DNA of 64,000 nucleotides. It comes from Rubrivivax sp. Lineage in GTDB: Bacteria > Pseudomonadota > Gammaproteobacteria > Burkholderiales > Burkholderiaceae_C. Shown here piece after piece: positions 36,800 through 51,900 of this stretch (position 1 is its first letter; the number at the start of each line of letters is the position of its first letter). Both the position numbers and the translations under genes were made by a program. The stretch lies in NCBI GenBank assembly GCA_030681795.1, contig JAUXRG010000063.1, forward strand, positions 116,530 to 180,529, in the 5' to 3' direction. The notes below the pieces were generated by a model. The model had not been told where the DNA came from. It worked only from the letters and a program-made list of their open reading frames with translations, and did not search any database.

Positions 36800-37882
36800 T
36801 CAGTGCGGGTGACGGTGGTGCTCATCCGGAAAGTGCCCGTGCGAGTGCTTCATTGCCTCGTGCCGATGCCGATGCGAGTGGCGCAGCGCCACATTCCCGT
36901 CGGCATGCACATGTGCATGATGGGCGTCGTGCTCGTGCTCATGTTCATGCTCGATCACCTCGTGGGTGTGGTCGTGCTCGTGCCGTTCACTCAAGTGCAG
37001 CCAGACGCCCAGCGCCATGAACGCGCCGGCCACCAGCAACGCGGTGGTGACGGGCTCACCCCACACGGTCACGGCCAGAGCGGCGCCGAAGAAGGGTGCC
37101 ACCGAGAAGTAGGCGCCGGTGCGCGCCGTGCCCAGGTGGCGCAGCCCGATGACGAACAGGACCAGGCTGATACCGTAGGCGGCCAGGCCGAGCGCCATGG
37201 CGCTGGCGAGCAGGGTGGGCGAGGGTGCTGAGGCGCCCACCCACACCGCCAGCAGCAGGTTCACCGAGCCGGCAGCCAGGCCCTTGACGGAGGCGATCCA
37301 GGTCGCGTCGTTGAGCGCCACCTTGCGCGTGAGGTTGTTGTCGATGGCCCAGGCCAGGCAGGCACCGAGCACGGCCAGCGCCGGCCACGCATCGCCAAAG
37401 CGCGCCTCGCCCGGCCAGCTCAGCACCACGGCGCCGGCCACGATGGCGAGCATGCCGATGGCGATGCGGCGGTCGAAGTTCTCGCGGAATGCAAACCAGG
37501 CCAGCAAGGCGGTGAACACCCCCTCGGCGTTGAGCAGCAGCGACGCGCCCGACGCCGGCATGCGCGACAGCCCGAACATCAGCAGCACGGGCCCGACCAC
37601 CCCACCGGCCAGCACCGCACCGCCCAGCCACAGCCACTGATCCACCGGCAACCGCACGGGCGCGGCGCGCCGGAGCAACCGCCATACGCCCAGGCCGAGG
37701 CCGGAGCCGAGATAAAGCAGCCCGGCCAGCATCCAGGGATCGACGCCTGCCAGCAGCTGCTTGGCCAGCGGCGTGCCGGCGCCGAACAGCGCTGCCGCGC
37801 CCAGCGCCGCGGCCACGCCGGGGCGGCGCCATGGGTGGCGCCAGGGGTGGGGCGGTGTCGCAGAGGGGTCGAGCTTGCTCAT
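36800..37882 (-). CDS. EamA/DMT transporter with histidine-rich C-terminus
   Basis: 360 residues from MSKLD (37882); a Met four codons earlier is possible. Ten hydrophobic segments in two EamA repeats (ALFGAGTPLAKQLLAG and ACLAWAIDNNLTRKVAL begin the halves) define a drug/metabolite-type exporter. After the last helix (FMALGVWLHLSE) comes a cytoplasmic tail of about 65 residues packed with His, Asp and Glu (HEHDHTHEVIEHEHEHEHD and more), a strong sign of binding Ni, Zn, Co or Cu. Substrate unknown; metal or metal-chelate transport or metal sensing is likely. The tail-coding repeats read as GTGCTC-type runs on the plus strand. Confidence 0.87.
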   Translation of the reverse strand: MSKLDPSATPPHPWRHPWRRPGVAAALGAAALFGAGTPLAKQLLAGVDPWMLAGLLYLGSGLGLGVWRLLRRAAPVRLPVDQWLWLGGAVLAGGVVGPVLLMFGLSRMPASGASLLLNAEGVFTALLAWFAFRENFDRRIAIGMLAIVAGAVVLSWPGEARFGDAWPALAVLGACLAWAIDNNLTRKVALNDATWIASVKGLAAGSVNLLLAVWVGASAPSPTLLASAMALGLAAYGISLVLFVIGLRHLGTARTGAYFSVAPFFGAALAVTVWGEPVTTALLVAGAFMALGVWLHLSERHEHDHTHEVIEHEHEHEHDAHHAHVHADGNVALRHSHRHRHEAMKHSHGHFPDEHHRHPH

Positions 37883-37913
37883 GGGCCCGATCATGCCTTG
37901 CGCAGCAATGGGT

Positions 37914-38396
37914 TCAGAGCTGCACCGGCAACGCGCCTGCGGTCTTGACTTCCTTGAGGGTGAAGCTGGTGTAGATGTCCTTCACGCCAGGCAACGAACG
38001 GATCTTTTCGCGCACCACCTGGGCAAAGCTCTCGTGGTCGGGCGCCACGAGTTCGAGCTGGTAGTCGTACTGCCCCGACAGGTTCTGGCACGCAATCACT
38101 TCAGGCAGCGCCACCACCAGGCGTTCGAAGTTCGCCGAGGTGCTCTGCGCATGGTTCTCCATGCGCACGCTGACGAAGCCATGCACATCCAGGCCCATCA
38201 TTCGCCGGTCCAGCCGCGCGCGGTAGTCGACGATGAATCCGCCGCGTTCCAGCAGCTGGACACGCCGCCAGCAGGGCGAAGGCGACAGCGACACCTTCTC
38301 GCCCAGTTCGGCCATCGTGAGCCGGCCGTTGGACTGCAATGCCTCCAGGATCTGCAGATCGACGCGGTCGAGGTCGCGCAGGGATTCGTAGGCCAT
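37914..38396 (-). CDS. mdeR: Lrp/AsnC-family regulator, MdeR-like
   Basis: 160 residues from MAYESLRDLD at 38396. The N-terminal helix-turn-helix (LDRVDLQILEALQSNGRLTMAELGEKVSLSPSPCWRRVQLLE) and C-terminal RAM domain (GFVSVRMENH, VIACQNLSGQYDYQLELVAPD) are typical. It is divergent from the methionine gamma-lyase gene, the arrangement known for mdeR-mdeA in Pseudomonas putida, so it very probably activates mdeAB in response to an amino acid such as methionine. Confidence 0.88.
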   Translation of the reverse strand: MAYESLRDLDRVDLQILEALQSNGRLTMAELGEKVSLSPSPCWRRVQLLERGGFIVDYRARLDRRMMGLDVHGFVSVRMENHAQSTSANFERLVVALPEVIACQNLSGQYDYQLELVAPDHESFAQVVREKIRSLPGVKDIYTSFTLKEVKTAGALPVQL

Positions 38397-38414
38397 GGGT
38401 AGATTCCCTTGTTC

Positions 38415-38449
38415 GTGGAAGAAGCTTCCACTTTCCTGGCGGTTCGCCA
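38415..38449. promoter_or_regulatory. Two inverted repeats in mdeR-mdeA gap (likely Lrp sites)
   Basis: In the 159-bp divergent gap: GTGGAAG-AAG-CTTCCAC (38415-38431, perfect 7-bp arms) and TGGCG-GTT-CGCCA (38437-38449, perfect 5-bp arms), followed by ATTTGGCAAAT (38455-38465) and a CTTCCACTT half-site near 38490. Clustered dyads fit cooperative binding by the adjacent Lrp-type regulator. Confidence 0.55.
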
Positions 38450-38555
38450 CGAAGATTTGGCAAATTCAACTCAGTGCGCATTCTGATACTTCCACTTGTG
38501 ACTGAGGCCCTTCTGCCCGCCGCGGTGGCTCGCAGGCGCCCCACGGAGAGCACGC

Positions 38556-39764
38556 ATGCACAAGGACTCCCAGCTCGGCTTCGCGACACGCGCGATCCAC
38601 AGCGGCTACGACCCGCAAGCCCACGAAGGTGCGCTGGCGCCGCCGATCTACCAGACCGCCACCTTCACCTTCCCGAGCGCAGAGGTCGGCGCGGCGCGGT
38701 TCGCAGGCACCGACCCGGGCTACTTCTACACGCGCATTGCCAACCCGACACTGCGCCTGCTCGAGGCCCGCATGGCCGACCTCGAGGGCGGTGTCGATGG
38801 CATTGCCTTCGGCTCCGGCATGGGCGCCATCACGGGCACGCTGTGGACGCTGCTGCGTCCGGGCGACGAAATCCTGGCGCACCTGACGATGTACGGCTGC
38901 ACCTACGCCTTCTTGCAGCACGGCCTGGAGGCCTTCGGCGTCAAGGTCCGCTTCGTCGACCTGTCGCGCCCCGGCGTGCTCGAGGACGCGATCTCGCCGG
39001 CCACGCGTGTCGTGTATTGCGAATCCCCCGCCAACCCGAACATGCGGCTGGTCGACTTGCGCCATGCGGCCGCGGTGTGCCGCCGGCATGGCGCGCGCCT
39101 GGTGGTCGACAACACCTACTGCTCGCCCTACCTGCAGCGCCCGCTGGAGCTGGGCGCGCATGTGGTGGTGCATTCGGCCACCAAGTACCTCAATGGCCAC
39201 GGCGACGTGACGGCAGGCGTGGCGGTGTGCGCCGAGGCCGAAGTCGCCCAGCAGATCCGCCTGTACGGCTTGAAGGACATGACCGGGGCCGTGCTGTCGC
39301 CGCACGACGCCAGCCTGGTGTTGCGCGGGCTGAAGACCCTGCACCTGCGCATGGAGCGCCACTGCGACAACGCCGAGGCGGTGGCCGATCTTCTCGCCGC
39401 GCACCCGGCGGTGGAAACCGTGATGTATCCCGGCCTGGCGAGCTTTGCGCAGCACGCGCTGGCGCGCGAGCAGATGCGGCGATTCGGTGGCATGGTGGCT
39501 TTCGAGCTGCGCGGCGGCATCGAGGCCGGGCGGAGTTTCCTGAACGCCTTGCGCCTCGTGCAGCGCGCCGTCAGCCTGGGTGACGCCGAGAGCCTGGCCC
39601 AGCACCCGGCGAGCATGACGCATGCCACCTATCCGCCCGAGGCGCGGGCGGCCAGCGGCATCTCCGACGGGCTGGTGCGCATCTCGGTCGGTCTGGAAGA
39701 CGCCGCCGACCTGCTGGCCGACATCCGCCAGGCGCTGGAGGTTACCCTCTCGGTCGAGCGCTGA
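38556..39764 (+). CDS. mdeA: Methionine gamma-lyase
   Basis: 402 residues, Cys/Met metabolism PLP family. PLP Lys is in VVHSATKYLNGHGD. The segment MYGCTYAFLQHG carries the Cys characteristic of methionine gamma-lyase (Cys116 in the P. putida enzyme), where cystathionine lyases have Gly or Pro. It cleaves L-methionine to methanethiol, 2-oxobutyrate and ammonia in the cytoplasm. Divergent Lrp-type regulator upstream and an E1-type 2-oxoacid dehydrogenase gene 33 bp downstream support the assignment. Confidence 0.9.
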   Translation: MHKDSQLGFATRAIHSGYDPQAHEGALAPPIYQTATFTFPSAEVGAARFAGTDPGYFYTRIANPTLRLLEARMADLEGGVDGIAFGSGMGAITGTLWTLLRPGDEILAHLTMYGCTYAFLQHGLEAFGVKVRFVDLSRPGVLEDAISPATRVVYCESPANPNMRLVDLRHAAAVCRRHGARLVVDNTYCSPYLQRPLELGAHVVVHSATKYLNGHGDVTAGVAVCAEAEVAQQIRLYGLKDMTGAVLSPHDASLVLRGLKTLHLRMERHCDNAEAVADLLAAHPAVETVMYPGLASFAQHALAREQMRRFGGMVAFELRGGIEAGRSFLNALRLVQRAVSLGDAESLAQHPASMTHATYPPEARAASGISDGLVRISVGLEDAADLLADIRQALEVTLSVER

Positions 39765-39797
39765 CTCCCTCCGTAGTCGCGCAAACAGGCCGCCGCG

Positions 39798-42557
<2,760 letters not shown>

Positions 42558-42732
42558 CCCGGCTCGGGTCTTCGACAACCCTTCCGCAAAGAGGGGTGGC
42601 AAACGCCGCAGCAAGGCCGAAATTGCCGTGTTGATCGGGTCTTGAAGCCCGGGCATCCGGGGCAACATGAGGCGGTGAAGGGTGGGTCTGCCCGCCACCC
42701 TGCAGCCTTGGACCAACTCGATAGAATGAGTC

Positions 42733-43085
42733 ATGCCCGACGATTCCCCGCCGCTGCCTCCCAAGCCGCCTGCCGCGCCGCGGCCGGGCGGCGGGCAGGG
42801 CACGGTGCTCGCCGAGCGCAAGGCGGCGCGTACGAAACCGCCGCAGCTGTATCAGGTGGTGATGCTCAACGACGACTACACGCCGATGGAGTTCGTCGTG
42901 ATGGTGGTTCAACAGTACTTCCAACGTGACCCCGACACGGCCACGCTCATCATGCTGAAGATTCACCACGAAGGGCGCGGCATCTGCGGCGTCTACACGA
43001 AGGACGTCGCGGCGACGAAAGTCGAACTGGTGCTGACCGCGGCGCGCCGCGAAGGGCACCCGCTGCAATGCATTATGGAGGCCGC

Positions 43086-43089
<4 letters not shown>
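42733..43089 (+). CDS. clpS: ClpS adaptor
   Basis: 118 residues. A Pro-rich flexible N-terminus is followed by the ClpS core [24 protein letters not shown], with the DDYTPMEFV substrate pocket, and the end [22 protein letters not shown]. It delivers N-degron proteins to ClpAP. Start at 42733; the stop overlaps the clpA start (ATGA). The 175-bp gap upstream, after mdeB, holds no gene. Confidence 0.96.
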
Positions 43090-45388
<2,299 letters not shown>

Positions 45389-45392
<4 letters not shown>

Positions 45393-46189
45393 GGATTTCG
45401 CGGTGGCGGCCGCTCGGCGGCCGGGTCCTGCCGGTAGAAGCGGGAGAACATCCCGTACAGGCCGGGGTGTTCAGCGAGCATGGCCTGTGGGTTGACGAAA
45501 AAGGCCTCGCTGGCGACGGCGAAGAACTCGTCCTCGCCCTCGGCGCCGTAGGGGTCCAGGGTCGTCGTCTCGTGGGCCTGCACGCGGGCCACGAAGCGCT
45601 GAAACTCGTCAGCCAAGATGCGTCGCCACTGCGTCGCCGGCAGCTCGGGCGGCAACACCGGCATGCCGTCGGAGGCGCCGTTGGCGAGGTCCAGCACATG
45701 GGCAAATTCATGGATCACGACGTTGTAGGCCTGGACCGCACTGCGCCCGGCGCAGCGCACGTCATGCCACGACAGCATGAGTGGCCCGCCCTGCATGGCC
45801 TCACCGGCCAGCACTTCGTCGTAGGCATGAACGATGCCATCGTCGTCGGTCACCTCGCGCCGTGCCACCACCTGGTCGGCATGGACGACGATGCCCACGA
45901 AGCCGTCGTAGCGCGCCAGCCCCAGCCTCAGCACGGGCAGGCAGGCCTGCGCCGCGACCGCCACCACCATGGCGTCGGTGAGGCGAAGGCCGCCGCTGGT
46001 GCTGAATTCCTTGCGGTCCAGGAACAGGCTTGTCATGCGCCTCAGTTCGGCCATGTCCGCGGGGTCGCGGCGCTGCAGGAACGGGTAGCGAACGAGGGTG
46101 CGCTTCCACAGGTCGTCCGGGATCGCCCGACGGCGCGCGGCGGCGTGCTCGCGGCGCTGCCGCCAAAGCTGCCACCAGTGCGAGAGCAT
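45389..46189 (-). CDS. mtfA: MtfA-type zinc peptidase
   Basis: 266 residues. The zinc site is VIHEFAHVLD (HExxH) with a downstream Glu in EFFAVASEAFF. Other family segments are LWKRTLVRYPFLQRRDPADMAELRRMTSLFLDRKEF and VVVAVAAQACLPVLRLGL. In E. coli MtfA (YeeI) binds Mlc and affects ptsG; in organisms lacking that system the role is unclear. Convergent with clpA and followed upstream by lpxH on the same strand. Confidence 0.92.
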
Positions 46190-46196
46190 GGGCGGT

Positions 46197-47012
46197 TCAG
46201 CCTCGCGCGAGGGACGCGAGGGGAATGCGCGCGAAACCCTCGCGGCTCAGGCGCAACACCTCGGCGCGCGCCCCCGTATCCAGATCCCAGTCGCTGAGCA
46301 CATGGCGCTCGAACCCGGGCGCCAGCGCCTGGCTCCCCGGCCGGTGGGTATGGCCATGCACCATCATCGCAGCGCCCGCGGCATGCATCCAGCGGACGGC
46401 TTCGGCGGCATCGACATCGACGCTGGCGTCGCCGTCGAAGCGGCGCTGGGTCTCGCTGGCCCGACGCAGATCGGTGGCGATGCCCAGACGGTCGGAGAGT
46501 GGGCGCGCCTGAAACGCTGCCTGCCAGGGTTCGGAGCGCACTTCCTGCCTGAACGCCTGGTAGGGTGCATCCGCCAGGCACAGCGCGTCGCCGTGGCTGA
46601 GCAGCACGCGCTGCCCCCAGGCGTCCAGCACGGTGGGGTCGGGCAGGCCCGCCAGCCCGCTCTCGTGCCGCATCGCGCGACCGAGCAGGAAGTCCCGATT
46701 GCCCGCCATGAAGGCCAGGTGGCGACGCTTCGAAGCCTCGGCCAGCACCTCCACGCACCGGCTTTCGAAAGCGCGCGTGCGCATGTCGTCGCCGACCCAG
46801 ATCTCGAACAGGTCGCCGAGCATGAACACCGCATCCGCCGGTGTGTCGCGAAGGTGCGCCGCCCACGCTTCGAAGGTGCGTGGCATCGCCTCGCACAGGT
46901 GCAGGTCGGAGATGAAATCGATGGCGTGCCACGCGGGCGGCGCGCTGAATTCGAAGAACGCCGGCAGCGGACCGCGCGGCAAAGCCGCCGCAGGCGCCCC
47001 GGCGTCAGGCAT
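46197..47012 (-). CDS. lpxH: UDP-2,3-diacylglucosamine diphosphatase
   Basis: 271 residues, calcineurin-like phosphoesterase. Metal-binding motifs in order: SDLHLCE, GDLFEIWVGDD, GNRDFLLG, LSHGDALC and HGHTHRPG, the LpxH pattern. It releases UMP from UDP-2,3-diacylglucosamine to give lipid X in lipid A synthesis, at the inner face of the membrane. The first 28 residues before the fold are Pro/Ala-rich, so a later start is possible. The start shares one base with the ppiB stop. Confidence 0.92.
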   Translation of the reverse strand: MPDAGAPAAALPRGPLPAFFEFSAPPAWHAIDFISDLHLCEAMPRTFEAWAAHLRDTPADAVFMLGDLFEIWVGDDMRTRAFESRCVEVLAEASKRRHLAFMAGNRDFLLGRAMRHESGLAGLPDPTVLDAWGQRVLLSHGDALCLADAPYQAFRQEVRSEPWQAAFQARPLSDRLGIATDLRRASETQRRFDGDASVDVDAAEAVRWMHAAGAAMMVHGHTHRPGSQALAPGFERHVLSDWDLDTGARAEVLRLSREGFARIPLASLARG

Positions 47013-47515
47013 CAGCGCAGCTCGGTGGCACGTTCGATGCGCAGGTCTTCCAGCGGCACGTTCTCGTGCCCGCCCTTGACGCCGGTGCCCACGCCCTCCA
47101 TCGCATCGACCACCTCGGTACCCTCGATCACGCGGCCGAATACCGCGTAGCCCCAGCCCTGGACGTTCTCGGCGCGGAAGTCGAGGAACGCGTTGTCCAC
47201 GGTATTGATGAAGAACTGCGCCGATGCCGAATGCGGATCGCCCGTGCGCGCCATGGCCAGCGTGTAGCGCTTGTTCTTCAGGCCGTTGTTGGCCTCGTTG
47301 CGGATCGTCGCGTCGGTGGGCCGCTGTTTCATGCCGGGTTCGAAACCACCGCCTTGCACCATGAAGCCCTTGATCACGCGGTGGAACACCGTGCCGTCGT
47401 AGTGGCCCTTGTTGACGTAGGCGAGGAAGTTGGCCACCGTCAGCGGCGCCTTCTCGTCGTCGAGTTCGATGCGCAGGGTGCCTGCGCTGGTTTCCATCTG
47501 GACGGTCTTCGTCAT
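47012..47515 (-). CDS. ppiB: Cytoplasmic peptidyl-prolyl isomerase (cyclophilin)
   Basis: 167 residues without a signal peptide. FHRVIKGFMVQGGGFEPGM and SASAQFFINTVDNAFLDF are the cyclophilin active-site stretches. It catalyses cis-trans isomerisation of prolyl bonds in the cytoplasm. One base separates it from the secreted paralogue ppiA. Confidence 0.94.
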   Translation of the reverse strand: MTKTVQMETSAGTLRIELDDEKAPLTVANFLAYVNKGHYDGTVFHRVIKGFMVQGGGFEPGMKQRPTDATIRNEANNGLKNKRYTLAMARTGDPHSASAQFFINTVDNAFLDFRAENVQGWGYAVFGRVIEGTEVVDAMEGVGTGVKGGHENVPLEDLRIERATELR

Positions 47516-47516
47516 C

Positions 47517-48098
47517 TCATTTCTCCACAGAGGCTTTTTGAATCGTCACCGGCGTGATCGGCAGGTTTTCGTGCATGCCCGACGCCTTGGTAGGCACCGC
47601 CTTGATCTTCTGCACCACGTCCATGCCTTCGACCACCTTGCCGAAGACGGCATAGCCTTCGCCGTCGCGGGCGTTGGGCTGGTCGAGGAACCGGTTGTCG
47701 TTGACATTGATGAAGAACTGCGCGGTGGCCGAGGCCGGCACGGCGGTGCGGGCCATGGCGATGCTGCCGCGCATGTTGGACAGGCCGTTGCGGCTTTCCA
47801 GGGGGATCGGGGCACGCGTCGGCTTCTCGCTCAGGTCGGGCTTGTAGCCGCCGGTCTGGATCATGAAGCCCTCGATCACGCGGTGGAAGATCACGCCGTC
47901 GTAGTGCCCCGCGCGCACGTACTGCAAAAAATTCTCGACCGTCTTGGGCGCCTTTTCGGGCGCCAGTTCAAGCACGATATCGCCGGCGCTGGTGGCCAGA
48001 CGGACCTTCTGGGCGAAGGCAGGCGAAGCGGTGGCCATCAGGCTGACCATCAGGGCGGCCATCGGGGCCGCCAGCAGCAGGCTGGAGAGGAATTTCAA
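47517..48098 (-). CDS. ppiA: Periplasmic peptidyl-prolyl isomerase (cyclophilin)
   Basis: 193 residues: signal peptide (SLLLAAPMAALMVSLMATASPAFA) then a cyclophilin domain with FHRVIEGFMIQTGGYKPDL and ASATAQFFINVNDNRFLD. Same fold as the next gene but exported. The tandem is probably an old duplication, with the two products split between compartments. Confidence 0.94.
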   Translation of the reverse strand: MKFLSSLLLAAPMAALMVSLMATASPAFAQKVRLATSAGDIVLELAPEKAPKTVENFLQYVRAGHYDGVIFHRVIEGFMIQTGGYKPDLSEKPTRAPIPLESRNGLSNMRGSIAMARTAVPASATAQFFINVNDNRFLDQPNARDGEGYAVFGKVVEGMDVVQKIKAVPTKASGMHENLPITPVTIQKASVEK

Positions 48099-48146
48099 GT
48101 CGGTATCTCCTTGGGATGCGCCGCGGCAGGGCGCGAGGCCGCGAGT

Positions 48147-48680
48147 CTAGCGGGACGAGAGCGGGGCACAGGCCAGCAGCGTGCGCGCGGCCTCCAGCCT
48201 GCGCAGCAGCTGAGCATCCAGCGGGCCGCTGGCCGCCGCCTGCTCCCAGGCCTGCACGGCCAGCATCAGGTGCACCTGGCCAAGGTTGGCCCGCGCCGCG
48301 CGGTGGCCGGGCTGGTTGCGCAAGGCCGCCTCGAGGGCCAGGCGCGCCAGTTCCAGCCGGCCCGCGCGGGCATGGAGCAGGGCGATGTTGTTGAACGGGT
48401 CGGGCAGCTCGGGGTATTCCTGGGCCAGTCGGGTGAACAAAGCCAGGGCTTCGTCGTCGCGCTTGAGCTCCATCAAGACAAAGCCGTACAGGAAGCGCGC
48501 CTGCGGGTCGGTGGGGCGGGCCTGCTGGGCCTTGTGCGCGCGCTCCAGTGCGCCAGGGAGGTCGCCGCGGGTCATCAATGCGCGGATCTCCGCCGGCTCG
48601 TCCGCCCAAGCCGTGCCCACGGCGAAAGCCAGCGCCCACAGGAGGGCGTGCAGGGGGGAGGCGTTGGGGGGCTTGTGCAT
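48147..48680 (-). CDS. Exported TPR protein
   Basis: 177 residues from the ATG at 48680; the longer ORF runs through the divergent cysS promoter and is discarded. A signal peptide ([15 protein letters not shown]) is followed by TPR-like helices: [62 protein letters not shown] and [26 protein letters not shown]. It probably mediates protein contacts in the periplasm. Similar small TPR genes lie beside cysS in related bacteria. Confidence 0.85.
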   Translation of the reverse strand: MHKPPNASPLHALLWALAFAVGTAWADEPAEIRALMTRGDLPGALERAHKAQQARPTDPQARFLYGFVLMELKRDDEALALFTRLAQEYPELPDPFNNIALLHARAGRLELARLALEAALRNQPGHRAARANLGQVHLMLAVQAWEQAAASGPLDAQLLRRLEAARTLLACAPLSSR

Positions 48681-48837
48681 GGGCGCGGAGCCGCGGCGGC
48701 ATCTGGGTTTGCAGAGCACGGCCGCTATACTGAATTGGATTCTATCGACGTACCGTTTCGACGCGCGCGCCGTGCCACCCTCGTCGCCTTCCCGATGTTC
48801 GCCGACAGCGCTTTGGCCGTCGGCGCCTGCCCCGCCC

Positions 48838-50235
48838 ATGACCCTTCGCATCCACAACACCCTGACAAGACGCCTCGAGGACTTCGTGCCTCTGCAGCCG
48901 GGCCATGTGCGCCTGTATGTCTGCGGCATCACGGTGTACGACCTCTGCCATCTGGGCCATGCCCGCATGGTGCTGGTCTTCGACATGGTCTATCGCTGGT
49001 TGTTGGCCAGCGGCTGGCGCGTGACCTACGTGCGCAACATCACCGATATCGACGACAAGATCATCAAGCGCGCCCTGGAGCGCGGCGTCCCCATCCGCCA
49101 GCTCACCGACGAGATGATCGTGGCCATGCACCGCGACTTCGCCGCGCTGGGGGCCGCCGTGCCCACCCACGAGCCGCGCGCCACCGACTACGTGCCGCAG
49201 ATGCTGTCGCTGATCGAGCGGCTGCAGGCCAAGGGCCTGGCCTACCAGGCCAAGCCGAAAGCCGGCGACGGCTCGGGCGGCGACGTGAACTTCGCCGTGC
49301 GGCGGTTCCCTGGCTACGGCAAGCTGTCGGGCAAGTCGCTGGATGAGTTGCGCGCCGGCGAGCGCGTGGCGGTGCAGGGCGACAAGGAAGACCCGCTGGA
49401 CTTCGTGCTCTGGAAGGCCGCCAAGGCGAGCGAGCCCGACGAAGCCAAGTGGCCCAGCCGCTACGGCCCGGGTCGGCCGGGCTGGCACATCGAGTGCTCG
49501 GCGATGAGCTGCGCGCTGCTGGGCGAACCCTTCGACATCCACGGCGGCGGCATGGATCTGCAGTTCCCGCACCACGAAAACGAGATCGCGCAGAGCGAAG
49601 GGGCCAGTGGCAGGGAGTTCGTGCGCACCTGGATGCACAACGGCTTCCTCAATATCGACGACGAGAAGATGTCCAAATCGCTGGGCAACTTCTTCACCAT
49701 CGCCGATGTGCTGCAGAAGTTCGACGGTGAAACGGTGCGCTTCTTCATGCTGCGCACGCACTACCGCAGCCCGTTCAACTTCAGCGATCAGCTGCTCGAA
49801 GAAACGCGCACCGCGCTCAAGCGCCTGTACACCGCGCTGGAAGCGGCGGGTGAGGTCGAGGCGCTGCCGGCGATCGACTGGACCGAGCCGCGCGCCGCGG
49901 CCTTCAAGGCGGCGATGGATGACGACTTCAATACGCCCGGCGCGGTGGCCGTGCTGTTCGAGCTGGCCGGCGAGATCAACCGGGGCCGCACGGGTGACGC
50001 GGCCCTGTTGAGGGCGCTGGGCGGCGTGCTGGGCCTGCTGCAGCAATCTCCCAGCGCGTACCTGCAGGGGGGCTCGGCGCTGGACGATGCGGCCATCGGC
50101 GAGCGCATCAGCGCCCGCGCGGCGGCCAAGCAGGCGCGCGATTTCGCCTTGGCCGACCGCATCCGCGCGGAGCTTGCCGCACAGGGCATTCAACTCAAGG
50201 ACTCGGCGCAAGGCACGACCTGGGTCAAGGCCTGA
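48838..50235 (+). CDS. cysS: Cysteinyl-tRNA synthetase
   Basis: 465 residues from the ATG at 48838 ([12 protein letters not shown]). The ORF track start at 48286 is too early by 184 codons. Class I signatures are HLGHAR (HIGH) and KMSKSLGNF. Zinc-binding residues include Cys in YVCGITVYD, Cys in [10 protein letters not shown] and His in FPHHENEIA. It charges tRNA-Cys. A TATACT -10-like hexamer lies at 48726-48731. The stop is 2 bp before the next gene. Confidence 0.97.
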   Translation: MTLRIHNTLTRRLEDFVPLQPGHVRLYVCGITVYDLCHLGHARMVLVFDMVYRWLLASGWRVTYVRNITDIDDKIIKRALERGVPIRQLTDEMIVAMHRDFAALGAAVPTHEPRATDYVPQMLSLIERLQAKGLAYQAKPKAGDGSGGDVNFAVRRFPGYGKLSGKSLDELRAGERVAVQGDKEDPLDFVLWKAAKASEPDEAKWPSRYGPGRPGWHIECSAMSCALLGEPFDIHGGGMDLQFPHHENEIAQSEGASGREFVRTWMHNGFLNIDDEKMSKSLGNFFTIADVLQKFDGETVRFFMLRTHYRSPFNFSDQLLEETRTALKRLYTALEAAGEVEALPAIDWTEPRAAAFKAAMDDDFNTPGAVAVLFELAGEINRGRTGDAALLRALGGVLGLLQQSPSAYLQGGSALDDAAIGERISARAAAKQARDFALADRIRAELAAQGIQLKDSAQGTTWVKA

Positions 50236-50237
50236 GC

Positions 50238-50915
50238 ATGAGCAAAGTGTCCGCCGGCCCGGCCACCGCGAACTCCGCTGGCGTGGGTGCGCCCGAGTAC
50301 TGGGACGACGCCTGCAAGCACCTGGCGCGGCGCGACCGTGTGCTGAAGAAGCTCATTCCCAAATTCGGCGAGGCCCGCCTGCGCAGCCGCGGCGACGCCT
50401 TCACCACGCTGGCACGCTCCATCGTCGGACAGCAGATCTCGGTGAAGGCGGCGCAATCGGTATGGGACCGCTACGCCGCGGCGGTGGGCGGCGTGGCCAC
50501 GCATCTGCCGCCGGCCGACGTGCAGGCGCTGCCCGTGCCACGCATGCGCGAGGCCGGCCTCTCGGCACGCAAGTGCGAATACCTGCTGGCCCTGGCCCAC
50601 CACTTCAGCGAAAGCCGCGTCCATGTGGCGCAGTGGCAGGCGATGGACGACGAGGCCATCATCACCGAGCTCGTGGCCATCCGCGGCATCGGCCGCTGGA
50701 CGGCCGAGATGTTCCTCATCTTCCATCTCATGCGCCCCAATGTGATGCCGCTGGACGATCTCGGTCTGCTCAAGGGCATCAGCCTGAACTACTTCAGCGG
50801 CGAACCCGTCTCGCGTGCCGAGGCGCGCGAGGTCGGCGAGGCCTGGGCGCCTTTCCGCTCGGTGGCCACTTGGTATATTTGGCGCAGCCTCGATCCGCTG
50901 CCGGTCGAATACTGA
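50238..50915 (+). CDS. DNA-3-methyladenine glycosylase (AlkA-like HhH-GPD)
   Basis: 225 residues. [24 protein letters not shown] is the family start, and [21 protein letters not shown] is the helix-hairpin-helix, followed by the catalytic Asp in [12 protein letters not shown]. No Fe-S cysteines are present at the C-terminus, so this is an AlkA-type base-excision enzyme rather than an Nth type. It lies between cysS (2 bp) and accA (13 bp), so it is co-transcribed with housekeeping genes. Confidence 0.9.
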   Translation: MSKVSAGPATANSAGVGAPEYWDDACKHLARRDRVLKKLIPKFGEARLRSRGDAFTTLARSIVGQQISVKAAQSVWDRYAAAVGGVATHLPPADVQALPVPRMREAGLSARKCEYLLALAHHFSESRVHVAQWQAMDDEAIITELVAIRGIGRWTAEMFLIFHLMRPNVMPLDDLGLLKGISLNYFSGEPVSRAEAREVGEAWAPFRSVATWYIWRSLDPLPVEY

Positions 50916-50928
50916 GCCAAACCACAGC

Positions 50929-51900
50929 ATGAGCAAGCGCCATTTCCTGGAGTTCGAGCAGCCGATCGCCGAACTCGAATCCAAGATCGACGAGCTGCGC
51001 TATGTGCAGAACGAGTCGGCGGTGGACATCTCCGACGAGATCGAGCGCCTGGCGGGCAAGAGCCAGCAGCTCACCAAGGACATCTACTCCAGCCTGACGC
51101 CCTGGCAGGTGACGCAGATCGCGCGCCACCCACAGCGGCCGTACACGCTGGACTACGTGAACGAGATCTTCACCGACTTCCAGGAACTCCACGGCGACCG
51201 CCACTACGCCGACGACCTCTCCATCGTCGGCGGGCTGGCGCGCTTCAACGGCCAGGCCTGCATGGTGCTCGGCCACCAGAAGGGCCGCGACACCAAGGAG
51301 CGCACGCTGCGCAACTTCGGCATGTCGCGCCCCGAGGGTTATCGCAAGGCGCTGCGCCTGATGAAGCTGGCCGAGAAGTTCGGCCTGCCGGTATTCACCT
51401 TCGTCGATACGCCCGGTGCCTACCCCGGCATCGGTGCCGAGGAGCGCGGGCAATCCGAAGCCATCGGCCGCAACATCTTCGAGATGGCGCAGCTCGAAGT
51501 GCCCATCGTCAGCACCATCATCGGCGAAGGGGGCTCGGGTGGGGCGCTGGCCATCAGCGTGGCCGACCAGGTGCTGATGCTGCAGTTTTCTGTCTATTCG
51601 GTGATCTCGCCCGAAGGCTGTGCCTCGATCCTGTGGAAGACCTCCGAGCGCGCCCCGGAAGCGGCCGAGGCGCTGGGGATCACGGCGCACCGCCTGAAGG
51701 CGCTGGGCGTGATCGACAAGATCGTCAGCGAGCCTGTGGGCGGTGCCCACCGCGACGTGCCCTGGATGGCTGCGCAGCTCAAGCGCGCGTTGGCCGAGAC
51801 CCTGCGTCAGAGCGCCGACCTCAAGCCCAAGGAACTGCTGCAGCGCCGCTACGAGCGGCTGCGCGCCTACGGCCGCTTCACCGACACCAAGGAGCGCTAG
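50929..51900 (+). CDS. accA: Acetyl-CoA carboxylase carboxyltransferase subunit alpha
   Basis: 323 residues from the ATG at 50929 ([13 protein letters not shown]); the longer ORF starts inside the glycosylase gene. Family segments are [56 protein letters not shown] and [13 protein letters not shown]. With AccD it transfers the carboxyl group from carboxybiotin to acetyl-CoA to give malonyl-CoA. The stop is directly followed by the tilS start. Confidence 0.97.
   Translation: MSKRHFLEFEQPIAELESKIDELRYVQNESAVDISDEIERLAGKSQQLTKDIYSSLTPWQVTQIARHPQRPYTLDYVNEIFTDFQELHGDRHYADDLSIVGGLARFNGQACMVLGHQKGRDTKERTLRNFGMSRPEGYRKALRLMKLAEKFGLPVFTFVDTPGAYPGIGAEERGQSEAIGRNIFEMAQLEVPIVSTIIGEGGSGGALAISVADQVLMLQFSVYSVISPEGCASILWKTSERAPEAAEALGITAHRLKALGVIDKIVSEPVGGAHRDVPWMAAQLKRALAETLRQSADLKPKELLQRRYERLRAYGRFTDTKER

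Noticed and set aside
48286-48837. N-terminal extension of cysS in the ORF track
   Set aside because: Antisense to the TPR gene and without family resemblance.
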